Source: UMGS1002 sp050309735
GTDB lineage: Bacteria; Bacillota; Clostridia; Oscillospirales; CAG-272
Direction of reading: 5' to 3'
Assembly: GCA_050309735.1 (NCBI GenBank)
Contig: JBNRMS010000072.1
Coordinates: forward strand, 16,242-80,241
Length of the DNA: 64,000 bases
This document shows positions 24,254 to 32,662 of this stretch, piece by piece. The stretch's first letter is position 1. Every line of letters starts with the position of its first letter. Both the position numbers and the translations under genes were made by a program. The notes below the pieces were generated by a model that did no database searches, was not told the origin of the DNA, and was given only the letters and a program-made list of their open reading frames with translations.

Positions 24254-25962
24254 CTTGCCAGCGCGCCCTTCCAAAGAGTGGCGTACACCCCTTCCATATT
24301 TAATAGCTCCTCGTGATTTCCGCGCTCGACTATCCCCTCGTCTGTAATAACAAGAATTTCATCGGCTCGGCGGATTGTTGAGAGTCGGTGAGCGACCACT
24401 ATTGTAGTGCGCCCGCGCGAGAGCTCCTCAATGCTTTTTTGTATCATTATTTCTGTGGCATTGTCAAGAGCCGAGGTCGCCTCGTCAAGTATGAGAATGG
24501 GCGGATTCTTGAGGAAAACCCGCGCTATCGAAACGCGCTGCTTCTGCCCGCCCGAGAGCTTGATTCCCCGCTCACCGACCACTGTATCGTATCCCTCGGG
24601 GAGCGACTTGATAAAGTCATCTATATTTGCCATTCTTGCCGCCTCCTCAACCTCCCGGCGGGTGGCGTCGGGGCGACCGTAGGCTATATTATCATATATG
24701 GTTGAGTTAAAGAGAAAGACGTCCTGTGCGACTATCCCGATATTTTTTCTCAGCGAGGTGCGGGTGAGGTCGCGTATGTCGCGGCCGTCAACCTTCACAG
24801 CTCCCGAGCTAATCTCATAAAAGCGGGGAACAAGGTGGCAGATTGTGGTCTTGCCGCCGCCCGAGGGGCCGACCAAGGCAAGCGTCTTCCCCGCCCCGAC
24901 CGAGAAGCTGATATCGCGCAGCACTTGATTTCCGTCGTCATAAGCAAAGCTCACATTTTCAAACTCAATATCCCCCCTCACCTCGCCTGCATCGACGGCG
25001 TCGGGAGCCTCGTCCTCGGGCTTTGCGTCCATAATCTCGCAGAAGCGCATAAATCCGGTCATGCCGTTTTGATACTGCTCCACAAAGTCAATTATCCGCC
25101 GAACGGGATTGAGGAATATATTGATGTAAAGCACAAATGCAGTAAAATCTCCTATATCGATTTTGCCATAGAAGAAAAACAGTCCGCCCGCGACATACAT
25201 AATAGCCTGCAATATGTCGCTGATAAATGTGGTTCCCGAGTGAAACTCAGCCATCGCGCGGTAAGCCCTCTGCCGAGCTTTAACGAAAAGCCCGTTTCCC
25301 TCCTCAAAGCGCCGGCTCTCATGCGATTCGTTCGTATATGCGCGCGAGACGCGAATGCCCGAGATGCTGTTTTCGAGCGCTGAGTTTATCTCGCCGGTCT
25401 GAACGCGGGTCTCGGTGAAGGCATCGCGCATTTTCTTGCGCTTCAGGCTCGCAAAGAGCACCATCAAGGGAAGAGCTGCGAAAACTATCAGGGTCAGCGG
25501 CAAATAAATAGTCGACATTATTATAAATGAGCCAACCAGCATAACGCCCGAAATAAAGAGATTCTCAGGGCCGTGGTGCGCCAACTCCGAGACGTCCATC
25601 AGGTCATTTATAATCCTTGACATTATAGTTCCGGTCTTGTTGTTATCAAAATAAGTAAGAGGCAGGGTCTGCAAACGACCGAAAACATCGCGCCGCATGT
25701 CCGACTGCATACGAACACCCATAATATGCCCGTAATAGGACACAAAATAGTTAAGAAACATTTTTACAAGGTAGAGCCCGAAAAGCACCGCCGCCCATGC
25801 GAGCAGCTTTTGCAGCATACCCTGGGGGATATAGACATTTATCATCGCCCGGGTTATCATCGGGTAAAAGAGGTCGCATCCGGCAAGCAGCAGCGCTGCT
25901 ATCATGTCGGCGATAAAAACGCCGAGAACGGGCTTGTAGTAACGTGCAAATCGTTTGATCAT
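24250..25962 (-). CDS. ABC exporter, fused membrane and ATPase domains
   Basis: 570 residues, a half-transporter of the MsbA/LmrA/BmrA type that works as a dimer. Six transmembrane helices lie in residues 1-310. The nucleotide-binding domain has Walker A LVGPSGGGKTTICHLVPRFY, the Q-loop GIVAQDVFLFN, signature LSGGQKQRVSIARVFLKN, Walker B ILILDEATSALDNATE and the H-loop VVAHRLSTIRRADEI. The substrate (lipid, drug or peptide) cannot be told. It has its own promoter and is followed by the MBL lipoprotein with a 4-base overlap. Confidence 0.95.
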   Translation of the reverse strand: MIKRFARYYKPVLGVFIADMIAALLLAGCDLFYPMITRAMINVYIPQGMLQKLLAWAAVLFGLYLVKMFLNYFVSYYGHIMGVRMQSDMRRDVFGRLQTLPLTYFDNNKTGTIMSRIINDLMDVSELAHHGPENLFISGVMLVGSFIIMSTIYLPLTLIVFAALPLMVLFASLKRKKMRDAFTETRVQTGEINSALENSISGIRVSRAYTNESHESRRFEEGNGLFVKARQRAYRAMAEFHSGTTFISDILQAIMYVAGGLFFFYGKIDIGDFTAFVLYINIFLNPVRRIIDFVEQYQNGMTGFMRFCEIMDAKPEDEAPDAVDAGEVRGDIEFENVSFAYDDGNQVLRDISFSVGAGKTLALVGPSGGGKTTICHLVPRFYEISSGAVKVDGRDIRDLTRTSLRKNIGIVAQDVFLFNSTIYDNIAYGRPDATRREVEEAARMANIDDFIKSLPEGYDTVVGERGIKLSGGQKQRVSIARVFLKNPPILILDEATSALDNATEIMIQKSIEELSRGRTTIVVAHRLSTIRRADEILVITDEGIVERGNHEELLNMEGVYATLWKGALAR

Positions 25963-25998
25963 AGTGAAGCCTTATATTTTCCTTTTAATATTAAATAA

Positions 25999-26026
25999 AT
26001 TATAACCTTTTATCAAACACTGACAA
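25999..26026 (-). promoter_or_regulatory. Sigma-A promoter of the ABC exporter-MBL operon
   Basis: On the minus strand TTGTCA-16-TATAAT, 37 bases before the ABC start. The rest of 25963-26835 has no intact gene: it holds a tandem repeat at 26161-26345, a possible remnant at 26499-26612 and a promoter at 26751; nothing else was recognised. Confidence 0.7.
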
Positions 26027-26160
26027 AAAACTCGTCTCAGAAGAAATTGACGACACATTCAAGTCGTCAAGTAGTGCTATCCCTCACACAAGCGATATGT
26101 GTTTATTATTTTTTCTCAGGCGCTATAAGGGCGCGGGCAGGGGATGTTTTTAAGACAGCG

Positions 26161-26345
26161 ATATCATAGTCGCAAGTGAATATCTCCCGTGTGAGACCTC
26201 GCCGTTGCGACATCGCAGGTTTCTTTGAAACCTGCCGGCGTGTATATTATATCATAGTCGCAAGTGAATATCTCCCATGCGCCACCTCGCCGTTGCGACA
26301 TCGCAGGTTTCTTTGAAACCTGCCGGCGTGTATATTATACCATAG
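26161..26345. repeat. Tandem 88-bp structured repeat, two units
   Basis: Two nearly identical 88-base units (26161-26248, 26249-26336) and the start of a third. Each begins CATAGTCGCAAGTGAATATC, pairs GTCGCAA with TTGCGAC, then forms the hairpin GCAGGTTTC/GAAACCTGC and ends CCGGCGTGTATATT. The units differ mainly in a short stretch after CTCCC. An inverted related copy lies at 36961-37050. No coding frame. Confidence 0.9.
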
Positions 26346-26498
26346 TTAGAGGGGTTTGTCTATGTTGCACCGTGCTTTTTTATTTGGCACAATCGACTTT
26401 CTGCTACCATTGATATTATTTCTTCGCGCTGATACGAGTGTAATTTAAAATGATTAATGGTATGCAGCTCAGCACGAGAGCGCACTCACGCCCACCCG

Positions 26499-26612
26499 TC
26501 ACAAACATATTATAATCCCGGTTACAAAGGCCGCAAAGCTTGCCATAAGCGCAACCTTTTTATGCAGTCCCTCGCGTGCCCGAAGCAGGCAAATTGTTAA
26601 TCCAAATCCTTG
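26499..26612 (-). pseudogene. Possible remnant of a small membrane protein
   Basis: The minus-strand frame reads FGLTICLLRAREGLHKKVAL and then MASFAAFVTGIIICL before a stop: a basic amphipathic stretch plus one hydrophobic helix. The frame continues upstream with unconvincing sequence and no ribosome site. It may be a decayed 3' end or chance. Low confidence. Confidence 0.25.
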
Positions 26613-26750
26613 TATTGTCAAGCGGCAAGTCTTGAAAACACATGCGGGCGGGGGGCGGGTGCGGTCAAGCCCTTTCTCTGGTTTGGTAATAATGCACAAT
26701 TTTTGTGTCGCTTTTTATTGAATATTCGCCTTGTGTTCGTTCTTTTGCTG

Positions 26751-26779
26751 TTGACTTATTCTTTTATTTATTATACAAT
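26751..26779 (+). promoter_or_regulatory. Sigma-A promoter of the ABC-DUF1854 operon
   Basis: TTGACT-17-TACAAT, about 57 bases before the start at 26836. The leader can fold GTGTCGCG with CGC/GACAC just ahead of the GGAGG. Confidence 0.8.
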
Positions 26780-26835
26780 AAGGTGGCTGCTGTGTCGCGG
26801 AGTTTTTCGCAATTATGACACGGCACGGAGGATGT

Positions 26836-29145
26836 ATGGACCTGTTTATAAATCGGCAGCTTCGCCCGGAGCAGCTTGCCGAGCTTAGATCTCACGCACC
26901 TGACGACGACCCTATTCTCTTTGCAATTGTAGGTGATTTATCCGAGAGCGCGCATTATAATCATAATGTCCTTGCCTTTACCTCAAAAACATTTTTTACA
27001 TATGATTTTGACAATGGTAAGCTCGGTCGGATTTTCAATATATCCGATGTCAGCGAGATTTTCAACAAACGCATGTATGGCAATGCTGTCATGCGTACCA
27101 AGATTAATGGCGGTGAAGTCATAGATGTCTACCGTTTCACTTTTGCTGTGGCGGGTCTATGTGATGCCGCCGTTTACTATGTCAACTCAATTCGCGGCGG
27201 AACCGACCTTAAGGAAGCGCTGGCAGGAATTGAGGCGACATATGAAAAGCAACTGTCTACCTGCCCTAAGTGCGGCCGCACTCTCTCCGCGCCCGGGGTA
27301 AATTGTATAAGCTGCGAGAGCAAGGGAAAAATCGTCTCAAGGCTCACCAAATATATGAAGCCCGAGGCGCATATACTTATTTTCTCGGTTATCCTCTCGG
27401 TAATCACAACAGCCCTTGCCCTCATCCCCCCATTCCTCAACCGCACACTTGTCGATGACATACTTGTCGCCGGCAACAGAGCCAACACAACAATATATCT
27501 GTTCGGCCATTTTGAGATGAATGTCCAGCGCAGCCTTATGATAATAGGCGTTATGCTGGCGCTGAATTATGTTCTGCGATACGGCCTTGGGGCGGTTCGC
27601 GGGTATTTTTTGCGTAAGTCAGGCGACAGAATTGTTAAATCGCTGCGCGACGATGTTTACAGACACGCACAGTACCTCCCTATGCGCTTCTATGACAAAA
27701 CCTCGACCGGCTCTGTCATCAACCGTATCGCGGGCGACAGCTCAACCCTGCAATCCTTCATGCTCCGCATAACGCAGGAGGTGGTCGTTCAATTTTTCAA
27801 GCTGATAGGCATTATAATAATAATGCTCGTGATGAACTGGCGCCTTGCCATCTATTCGCTAATCCCCGTGCCCTTCGTCGCTATCGGCGCGCGTATCTTC
27901 TCGAAGAAAATCGCGCCCTTCTACCGTCGAATCTGGCGCCGCTGGTCCGCGGTTTCGGGAGTGCTGACAGATACCATCCCCGGCATCCGGGTTATCAAAT
28001 CCTTCACAAATGAAAAAAATTCGACCAGGTTCTTCGAGGAGAAGAATCAGGAGTGGTGCGAAACAGACATCAAAGCCGGCAAGATACTCAATATTTATCC
28101 GGCGGTCGTAAACTTCTTTGTCAGCTCGGGCTCAATTGTAATCTGGATGCTCGGCGGGCTTGCCGTTATCGGGGCGACAAATGTGTCGGGAAACCTCACT
28201 GTCGGACTTCTCATGTCCTTCATCTCATACGCCTCGATGTTCTATGAGCCTGTTAACTTCTTTGCAAATCTCAACGATTCATACCAACACGCCCTCTCCT
28301 CGGCCGAACGAATATTCGACATACTTGACGCCGAACCCGAGCACGACTTCGGCAAGGGCAATACCCTCCCCGAGGTCAAAGGCGCCATTGAGTTCCGCGA
28401 TGTCTCCTTCTCGTTTGACCGCACCAAGAAGGTGCTTAAAAATATAAATCTTAAGATAGAACCGGGCGATATTGTCGGTATTGTCGGCACCACCGGCTCG
28501 GGAAAATCAACCCTTGTTAACCTGTTTTTGAGGTACTACGACCACTACGACGGGAAAATATTGCTTGACAACACCGATATCCGCAAGATTGATATGGAAT
28601 TTTTCCGTTCGAGCATAGGTTATGTCCAGCAGGAACCGATGATGTTCCACGACACAATCTTCAATAATATTGCATATGGCGACGAGAAATACAGCGTTGA
28701 GGACGTGATAGCCGCCGCCGATATCGCAAACGCGCACGAATTTATAATTCGCCAGCCCGACGGTTATGACTCGGTGCTCGGCGAGCGTGGAGTCGGGCTC
28801 TCGGGCGGCGAGAGACAGCGGCTTTCAATCGCCCGCGCGGTTCTAAAAAATCCGAGCATACTCGTCTTTGACGAGGTGACAGCCTCGGTCGACTCCGAAA
28901 CAGAACACCTTATTCAGGACGCTATCGAGCGCCTTATCAGCGGGCGCACCACCATCATGATAGCCCACCGCCTCTCAACTCTTAGCAAGGCTAACAAGAT
29001 TGTCGTTGTCGACAACGGCGCGATAATAGAATTCGGCTCGCCCGAGGAGCTGATGGCGCAAAAGGGAAAATACTACCGCCTTGTAGAAATTCAGACTATG
29101 TCTGAGAAGATCAAGGAGGAGAAGGCGAAGGAGAACTTTGAATGA
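26836..29145 (+). CDS. ABC transporter with N-terminal PH-like and zinc-ribbon domains
   Basis: 769 residues from ATG 26836 (GGAGG at 26826-26830). Residues about 1-135 look PH-like (LAFTSKTFFTYDFDNGKL, IDVYRFTFAVAGLCDAA). A short ribbon follows with CPKCGRTLSAPGVNCISC (two CxxC pairs). Then a standard exporter core with six helices and an ATPase: GTTGSGKSTLVNLFLRYY, GYVQQEPMMFHDTIFNNIAY, LSGGERQRLSIARAVLKN, ILVFDEVTASVDSETE, IAHRLSTLSKANK. The final four bases overlap a DUF1854 gene. This pair matches a known transporter type described near cyanophycin genes in other bacteria, though no cyanophycin genes are seen here. Substrate unknown. Confidence 0.93.
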   Translation: MDLFINRQLRPEQLAELRSHAPDDDPILFAIVGDLSESAHYNHNVLAFTSKTFFTYDFDNGKLGRIFNISDVSEIFNKRMYGNAVMRTKINGGEVIDVYRFTFAVAGLCDAAVYYVNSIRGGTDLKEALAGIEATYEKQLSTCPKCGRTLSAPGVNCISCESKGKIVSRLTKYMKPEAHILIFSVILSVITTALALIPPFLNRTLVDDILVAGNRANTTIYLFGHFEMNVQRSLMIIGVMLALNYVLRYGLGAVRGYFLRKSGDRIVKSLRDDVYRHAQYLPMRFYDKTSTGSVINRIAGDSSTLQSFMLRITQEVVVQFFKLIGIIIIMLVMNWRLAIYSLIPVPFVAIGARIFSKKIAPFYRRIWRRWSAVSGVLTDTIPGIRVIKSFTNEKNSTRFFEEKNQEWCETDIKAGKILNIYPAVVNFFVSSGSIVIWMLGGLAVIGATNVSGNLTVGLLMSFISYASMFYEPVNFFANLNDSYQHALSSAERIFDILDAEPEHDFGKGNTLPEVKGAIEFRDVSFSFDRTKKVLKNINLKIEPGDIVGIVGTTGSGKSTLVNLFLRYYDHYDGKILLDNTDIRKIDMEFFRSSIGYVQQEPMMFHDTIFNNIAYGDEKYSVEDVIAAADIANAHEFIIRQPDGYDSVLGERGVGLSGGERQRLSIARAVLKNPSILVFDEVTASVDSETEHLIQDAIERLISGRTTIMIAHRLSTLSKANKIVVVDNGAIIEFGSPEELMAQKGKYYRLVEIQTMSEKIKEEKAKENFE

Positions 29146-29636
29146 CAAAGAGAATCTATGTTGATAAGTCAACCGGCCGGATTGAGCGCACTGATCTCTA
29201 TCTTGTAAAGCTCATACTAAACGATGGAAGCGTTATTGAAAACCTTGAGCCCCGCCGCCTGTTCCCCCTGAGCAACACAGATCGCTATGTAACCCTTCTC
29301 AACAGCCAGGAGAAGGAGGTAGCCCTCATCCGAGACATTGAAGATCTTGATGCCGTGTCTCGTCAGGCTCTTGAGGATTGCTTCCGCGAATACTATATGA
29401 TTCCAAAAATATCGCAGATTATCGACGTCAGGGATAAGCAGGGCAACCTCAGCTTCACGGTGATGACCGACAGAGGAGAAATAAAATTCCGCATTCGCAA
29501 CCGACATAGTGATATAAAAAGCTCAAGCAGAACAAAGCGCGTTATAATCCGCGACTCGAATGACAACAGATACGAAATAACTAATTTTACCACGCTCGAC
29601 AGCAAAAGCAGAAGACTGCTCTTCAGCTATGTTTAA
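29142..29636 (+). CDS. DUF1854 family protein, partner of the ABC transporter
   Basis: 164 residues, soluble. The core has LILNDGSVIENLEPRRLFPL, YVTLLNSQEKEVALIRDIED, REYYMIPKISQIIDV and FTVMTDRGEIKFRIRNRHSD, which I recognise as DUF1854. It starts inside the ABC transporter stop codon (ATGA) and is followed by a terminator, so these two genes form the whole operon. It could regulate or complete the transporter. Function unknown. Confidence 0.85.
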   Translation: MTKRIYVDKSTGRIERTDLYLVKLILNDGSVIENLEPRRLFPLSNTDRYVTLLNSQEKEVALIRDIEDLDAVSRQALEDCFREYYMIPKISQIIDVRDKQGNLSFTVMTDRGEIKFRIRNRHSDIKSSSRTKRVIIRDSNDNRYEITNFTTLDSKSRRLLFSYV

Positions 29637-29662
29637 TAGATCTGATATGCTGAGCGATGACG

Positions 29663-29691
29663 AAAAGCCGCTGCCAGAGCAGCGGCTTTTT
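29663..29691 (+). terminator. Terminator of the ABC-DUF1854 operon
   Basis: AAAAGCCGCTG/CAGCGGCTTTTT with a six-base loop, ending in a U run. Confidence 0.92.
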
Positions 29692-29703
29692 CCGTTCCAT
29701 CCC

Positions 29704-29732
29704 TTGACAATATTCCCATATTGATGTAAAAT
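29704..29732 (+). promoter_or_regulatory. Sigma-A promoter of the surface protein gene
   Basis: TTGACA-17-TAAAAT, close behind the preceding terminator. Confidence 0.8.
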
Positions 29733-29789
29733 TAAAGCATCAATGAAGCCGCGGATAACTGCGGCTCTCAGAAAGGGATGGTTTATGCA

Positions 29790-30779
29790 ATGAAAAAGAT
29801 CTTTATCGGCATCCTTGCGGCACTCCTTGTCACGGTGTTTATCTCAAGCTCTGCTCCGGCGTCGGCCTCCCCCTCCCCCGATTACTACACGCCCGCCAAA
29901 GAAGGCGATTTGCTTCACGAACTGAATTTCAGCGGCGACAACTACTGGAAACCAACCGCCTACATAGGCAACTTCGGCTATACTCCTCTTAGCGCAAGCT
30001 CTGCCGAAATTATCGGCCACAACAACTCCGCGCAGAACTGGTATGGCGGCGAGCTTGAGGGTCTGCCGATTGACAACGCCGGCTACACTATCACAATGAC
30101 CATTATACGAAACGAAAAGGCCTGCTTCGGACTTTATGTCGACGGGAAATACGGATGCTACGGCTATGCCGAGCAACTCCACCTGATGGACGGACCCTCG
30201 GCGCTTACCTCAGCCGACGCTCATCCCTATGTTAAACTCGGCAGCCTGGGCTATGATTTCCCAAATGTCGCGGCAGACGGCTCGGCTCTGAATGACGGTT
30301 CGCTTCAGGAATACGCCATGGAGATTGACGGATTTACATACAACCTTCGCTTCTATGTCAAGGATACAAGCGGTGAATGGCGGCTTGTAGACCAGTCCTA
30401 CGACGGCGAGATACTTGTGTTTACAACCTACAACCTCGGTCTTTACTTCTACAGCTATTACACGCAGAAGGCCACAATAGGAGACCTTAAGATTTACAAG
30501 GGTTATACCGTTTCCGGCGAGCCGCTTCAATCAGCTGACGAGGTAACCACCAAGGCACCTGTAACCACCGCCAAAGTTACCACCAAAGCACCCGGCACGA
30601 CCAAAGTTCCCGACGAGGTAGGGGATGGCTTAACTACTACGCCTGACACGACCGGCAAACCGGCAGACACCTCGGGCACCGACAAAAAGCCGGGATGTGC
30701 CTCACTGACGTCGAGCGGCGTGGCAGTGTTTGTTATGACGGTCGGGGCGGCCCAACTTATCAGACGAAAAAAGAGATAG
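29790..30779 (+). CDS. Secreted, membrane-tethered surface protein with Thr/Pro-rich stalk
   Basis: 329 residues from ATG 29790; an ATG at 29778 would touch the AAAGGG box directly. Signal peptide: KKIFIGILAALLVTVFISSS with cleavage near SASP. Residues about 30-245 form a beta-rich domain resembling LamG/concanavalin folds (LHELNFSGDNYWKP, FTYNLRFYVKDTSGEW, ATIGDLKIYKGY). A low-complexity stalk of TTKAP/TTK repeats follows, then a hydrophobic segment (SSGVAVFVMTVGAAQLIRRKKR) with a basic stop. No LPxTG is seen, so it is probably held by the C-terminal helix. Binding partner unknown. Monocistronic. Confidence 0.75.
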   Translation: MKKIFIGILAALLVTVFISSSAPASASPSPDYYTPAKEGDLLHELNFSGDNYWKPTAYIGNFGYTPLSASSAEIIGHNNSAQNWYGGELEGLPIDNAGYTITMTIIRNEKACFGLYVDGKYGCYGYAEQLHLMDGPSALTSADAHPYVKLGSLGYDFPNVAADGSALNDGSLQEYAMEIDGFTYNLRFYVKDTSGEWRLVDQSYDGEILVFTTYNLGLYFYSYYTQKATIGDLKIYKGYTVSGEPLQSADEVTTKAPVTTAKVTTKAPGTTKVPDEVGDGLTTTPDTTGKPADTSGTDKKPGCASLTSSGVAVFVMTVGAAQLIRRKKR

Positions 30780-30812
30780 ATGCAGCATAAATAAAAAATG
30801 ATGAATAAACAG

Positions 30813-30845
30813 CCCGGCGCCGCTATATAGCGGCGCCGGGTCTTT
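30813..30845 (+). terminator. Terminator of the surface protein gene
   Basis: Perfect palindrome CCCGGCGCCGCTA/TAGCGGCGCCGGG followed by a short TCTTT. The following stretch to 31041 is AT-rich and holds nothing else that I recognise. Confidence 0.75.
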
Positions 30846-31041
30846 GGGTAATAGCTCGCGCGAAGGATATAAGGGATATTTCAAGGGAAAACTTATTAAA
30901 AGAAGCATTTCCTGAGGATACCTCCTTCAAGAAATTTTAAACTGTTGGATTTTTCTTAAAGCGATAAGCATATAAGAAAAAAACTCATAAAATAAAAATT
31001 GTTTAAAAAACAATGCCGCGCGATAAATTTTCGGCCGGCTA

Positions 31042-31070
31042 TTGAATAAGAATAGATTGTGTGTTATAAT
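31042..31070 (+). promoter_or_regulatory. Sigma-A promoter of the exonuclease gene
   Basis: TTGAAT-17-TATAAT, with TG one base before the -10. Confidence 0.8.
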
Positions 31071-31144
31071 TATTTAAGATGATTTTATCATCGACGCAGA
31101 TAGCTGCGCTCGATGTTTATTTACCGATACCGTGGAGGAATATA

Positions 31145-32227
31145 TTGAACACCGCAATAAAGCTGCGCTCAGGCGCGGCCATCAATGAAATCCGCAAGAA
31201 AGACGCTGAATCGCGCGGATACCTAACCCGGGGGGTTCTCCGTCAGCTTCATCTAATGCCCGGCGGCGATCCTGTCGCCTTTTGCTCTAATAAAGACGGC
31301 AGCATAATTTATTATTACGACCCCGCAACAGTGAAAGAAGCTCCACCCGAGCTTTGGTATTTCCCCGACGCCAAGGTCGAGAAGATTACGCTTGAGAGCG
31401 GTAATGAAATAGTCAGAATGAGCGCGAAATACGCTGCCACATTTGGATTCTACTCAAAGGAGCGGCTCTCCCAGATGCACTATGATGTCATCGAGGAGCC
31501 GGTTGCCTATACGCGCAAAAACGACAAAAGCATAGTTTATTTATATGATAAAAAGACGGCGATTCGCCGTCCGCTAATGTGCTCTAAATGCGGGGATTTC
31601 GTAAGATTCCGCAAAAAGCTTTGCGAGGGCTGCTATAACGAGGAAATGGCAATCCGCCGCGCCGAGGGCGAGCTGCACCGGCAAGCCGAATATAATATGG
31701 AGCGCGAGCGCGTTCTCTTTTTCGACCTTGAACTGACCGGGTTTTACGACCGCGACGAGATAATCTCAATCTCAATTGTCAACGGAAAGGGCGAGATTGT
31801 GCTCGACACACTTGTAAGACCGGTTCGCACAAAGAAATGGAAAAAAACCGAGAAGATACACGGGATAACCCCTGAAATGACTGCCGACGCACCCACCCTT
31901 GAGGAGTTAACCCCGCGCGTCAAACAAATATTTGAGGACGCCGACGTTCTTGTCGCATACGGCGTTTCAACCGATTACAGCCACATTAAGCATATATATT
32001 CCACCGAGGAAGAGCGCGAGGCGCTGCGACTTAAGGTTCGCTGCTGCGCTAACGAGTTTGTCAGATACGCGCATGAGTGCCGCCCCGATATCGGACACGC
32101 GAGCCTTATTGACGCTATGAAATGCTTCGGAATCGAGTGGGAGGGCGCGGCGCATACGTCCATTGCGGATACATACGCCTGCCAAAAGGTTTGGGACAAG
32201 TTGTTTCCGAATTATTATAGGGCCTGA
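31145..32227 (+). CDS. DnaQ-like 3'-5' exonuclease with N-terminal extension
   Basis: 360 residues from TTG 31145, chosen for GGAGG at 31134-31138; an ATG at 31079 coincides with the transcription start region and is unlikely. The first 150 residues are uncharacterised (LTRGVLRQLHLMPGGDPVAF). A Cys4 motif follows (CSKCGDF, LCEGCYNEE). The C-terminal DEDDh nuclease domain has VLFFDLELTGFYDRDEI (Asp-x-Glu), a middle Asp in YGVSTDYSHIKHI, and HTSIADTYACQKVW. The family trims DNA or RNA 3' ends. Exact role unknown. Confidence 0.85.
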   Translation: MNTAIKLRSGAAINEIRKKDAESRGYLTRGVLRQLHLMPGGDPVAFCSNKDGSIIYYYDPATVKEAPPELWYFPDAKVEKITLESGNEIVRMSAKYAATFGFYSKERLSQMHYDVIEEPVAYTRKNDKSIVYLYDKKTAIRRPLMCSKCGDFVRFRKKLCEGCYNEEMAIRRAEGELHRQAEYNMERERVLFFDLELTGFYDRDEIISISIVNGKGEIVLDTLVRPVRTKKWKKTEKIHGITPEMTADAPTLEELTPRVKQIFEDADVLVAYGVSTDYSHIKHIYSTEEEREALRLKVRCCANEFVRYAHECRPDIGHASLIDAMKCFGIEWEGAAHTSIADTYACQKVWDKLFPNYYRA

Positions 32228-32262
32228 TGTACTCTGAATGTACTCTGAAAGGATGTGTTTAT

Positions 32263-32565
32263 ATGGATCTGTTCGGACTTGATAAAACAAGCAAGCACCC
32301 CGAGGGGCTTGAACTCTTGACAACGGTTTTTGACAACGTGGAACTTGCGGTGGTTCGCAGCATACTTGAGGGCGCCGGAATCCCCTATCTTATAAAGGAA
32401 AGGGGCTCGGGCAGCTCGGTCAAAATAATCACCGGGCTCTCTATTTTCGGAACAGATATTTTCGTCCGAAGCGAGGAATTTGAGACGGCAACAGACCTGA
32501 TAACCCCCATTGACCAGGGAGAGGATGCCCCCGATGAGGAGGCCGAGCAAGAGGGCGAAATTTGA
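32263..32565 (+). CDS. DUF2007 family small protein
   Basis: 100 residues from ATG 32263 with AAAGGA upstream. The core LELLTTVFDNVELAVVRSIL, EGAGIPYLIKERG and DIFVRSEEFETATDLI matches the DUF2007 ferredoxin-like fold (called putative signal-transducing). The tail is very acidic. It lies 35 bases after the exonuclease gene and is likely cotranscribed. Function unknown. Confidence 0.8.
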   Translation: MDLFGLDKTSKHPEGLELLTTVFDNVELAVVRSILEGAGIPYLIKERGSGSSVKIITGLSIFGTDIFVRSEEFETATDLITPIDQGEDAPDEEAEQEGEI

Positions 32566-32616
32566 AGGATAAGTCTTTCAAGGGCAAACTCATAAATTTA
32601 ATGAAGAATAAGGAGC

Positions 32617-32649
32617 GGGGAAAAGCTTTTTTGGAAAAAGTTTTTCCCC
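32617..32649 (+). promoter_or_regulatory. Hairpin in the thiI leader
   Basis: GGGGAAAA/TTTTCCCC encloses a self-pairing TTTTTTGGAAAAAG. It ends 13 bases before the thiI ATG and would compete with ribosome access. Terminator-like, but the U run is inside the stem. Confidence 0.4.
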
Positions 32650-32662
32650 ATATATATGTATT

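Noticed and set aside
26161..26345. Possible CRISPR array
   Set aside because: Only two full units abut directly with no spacers, the unit is 88 bases and there are no cas genes.
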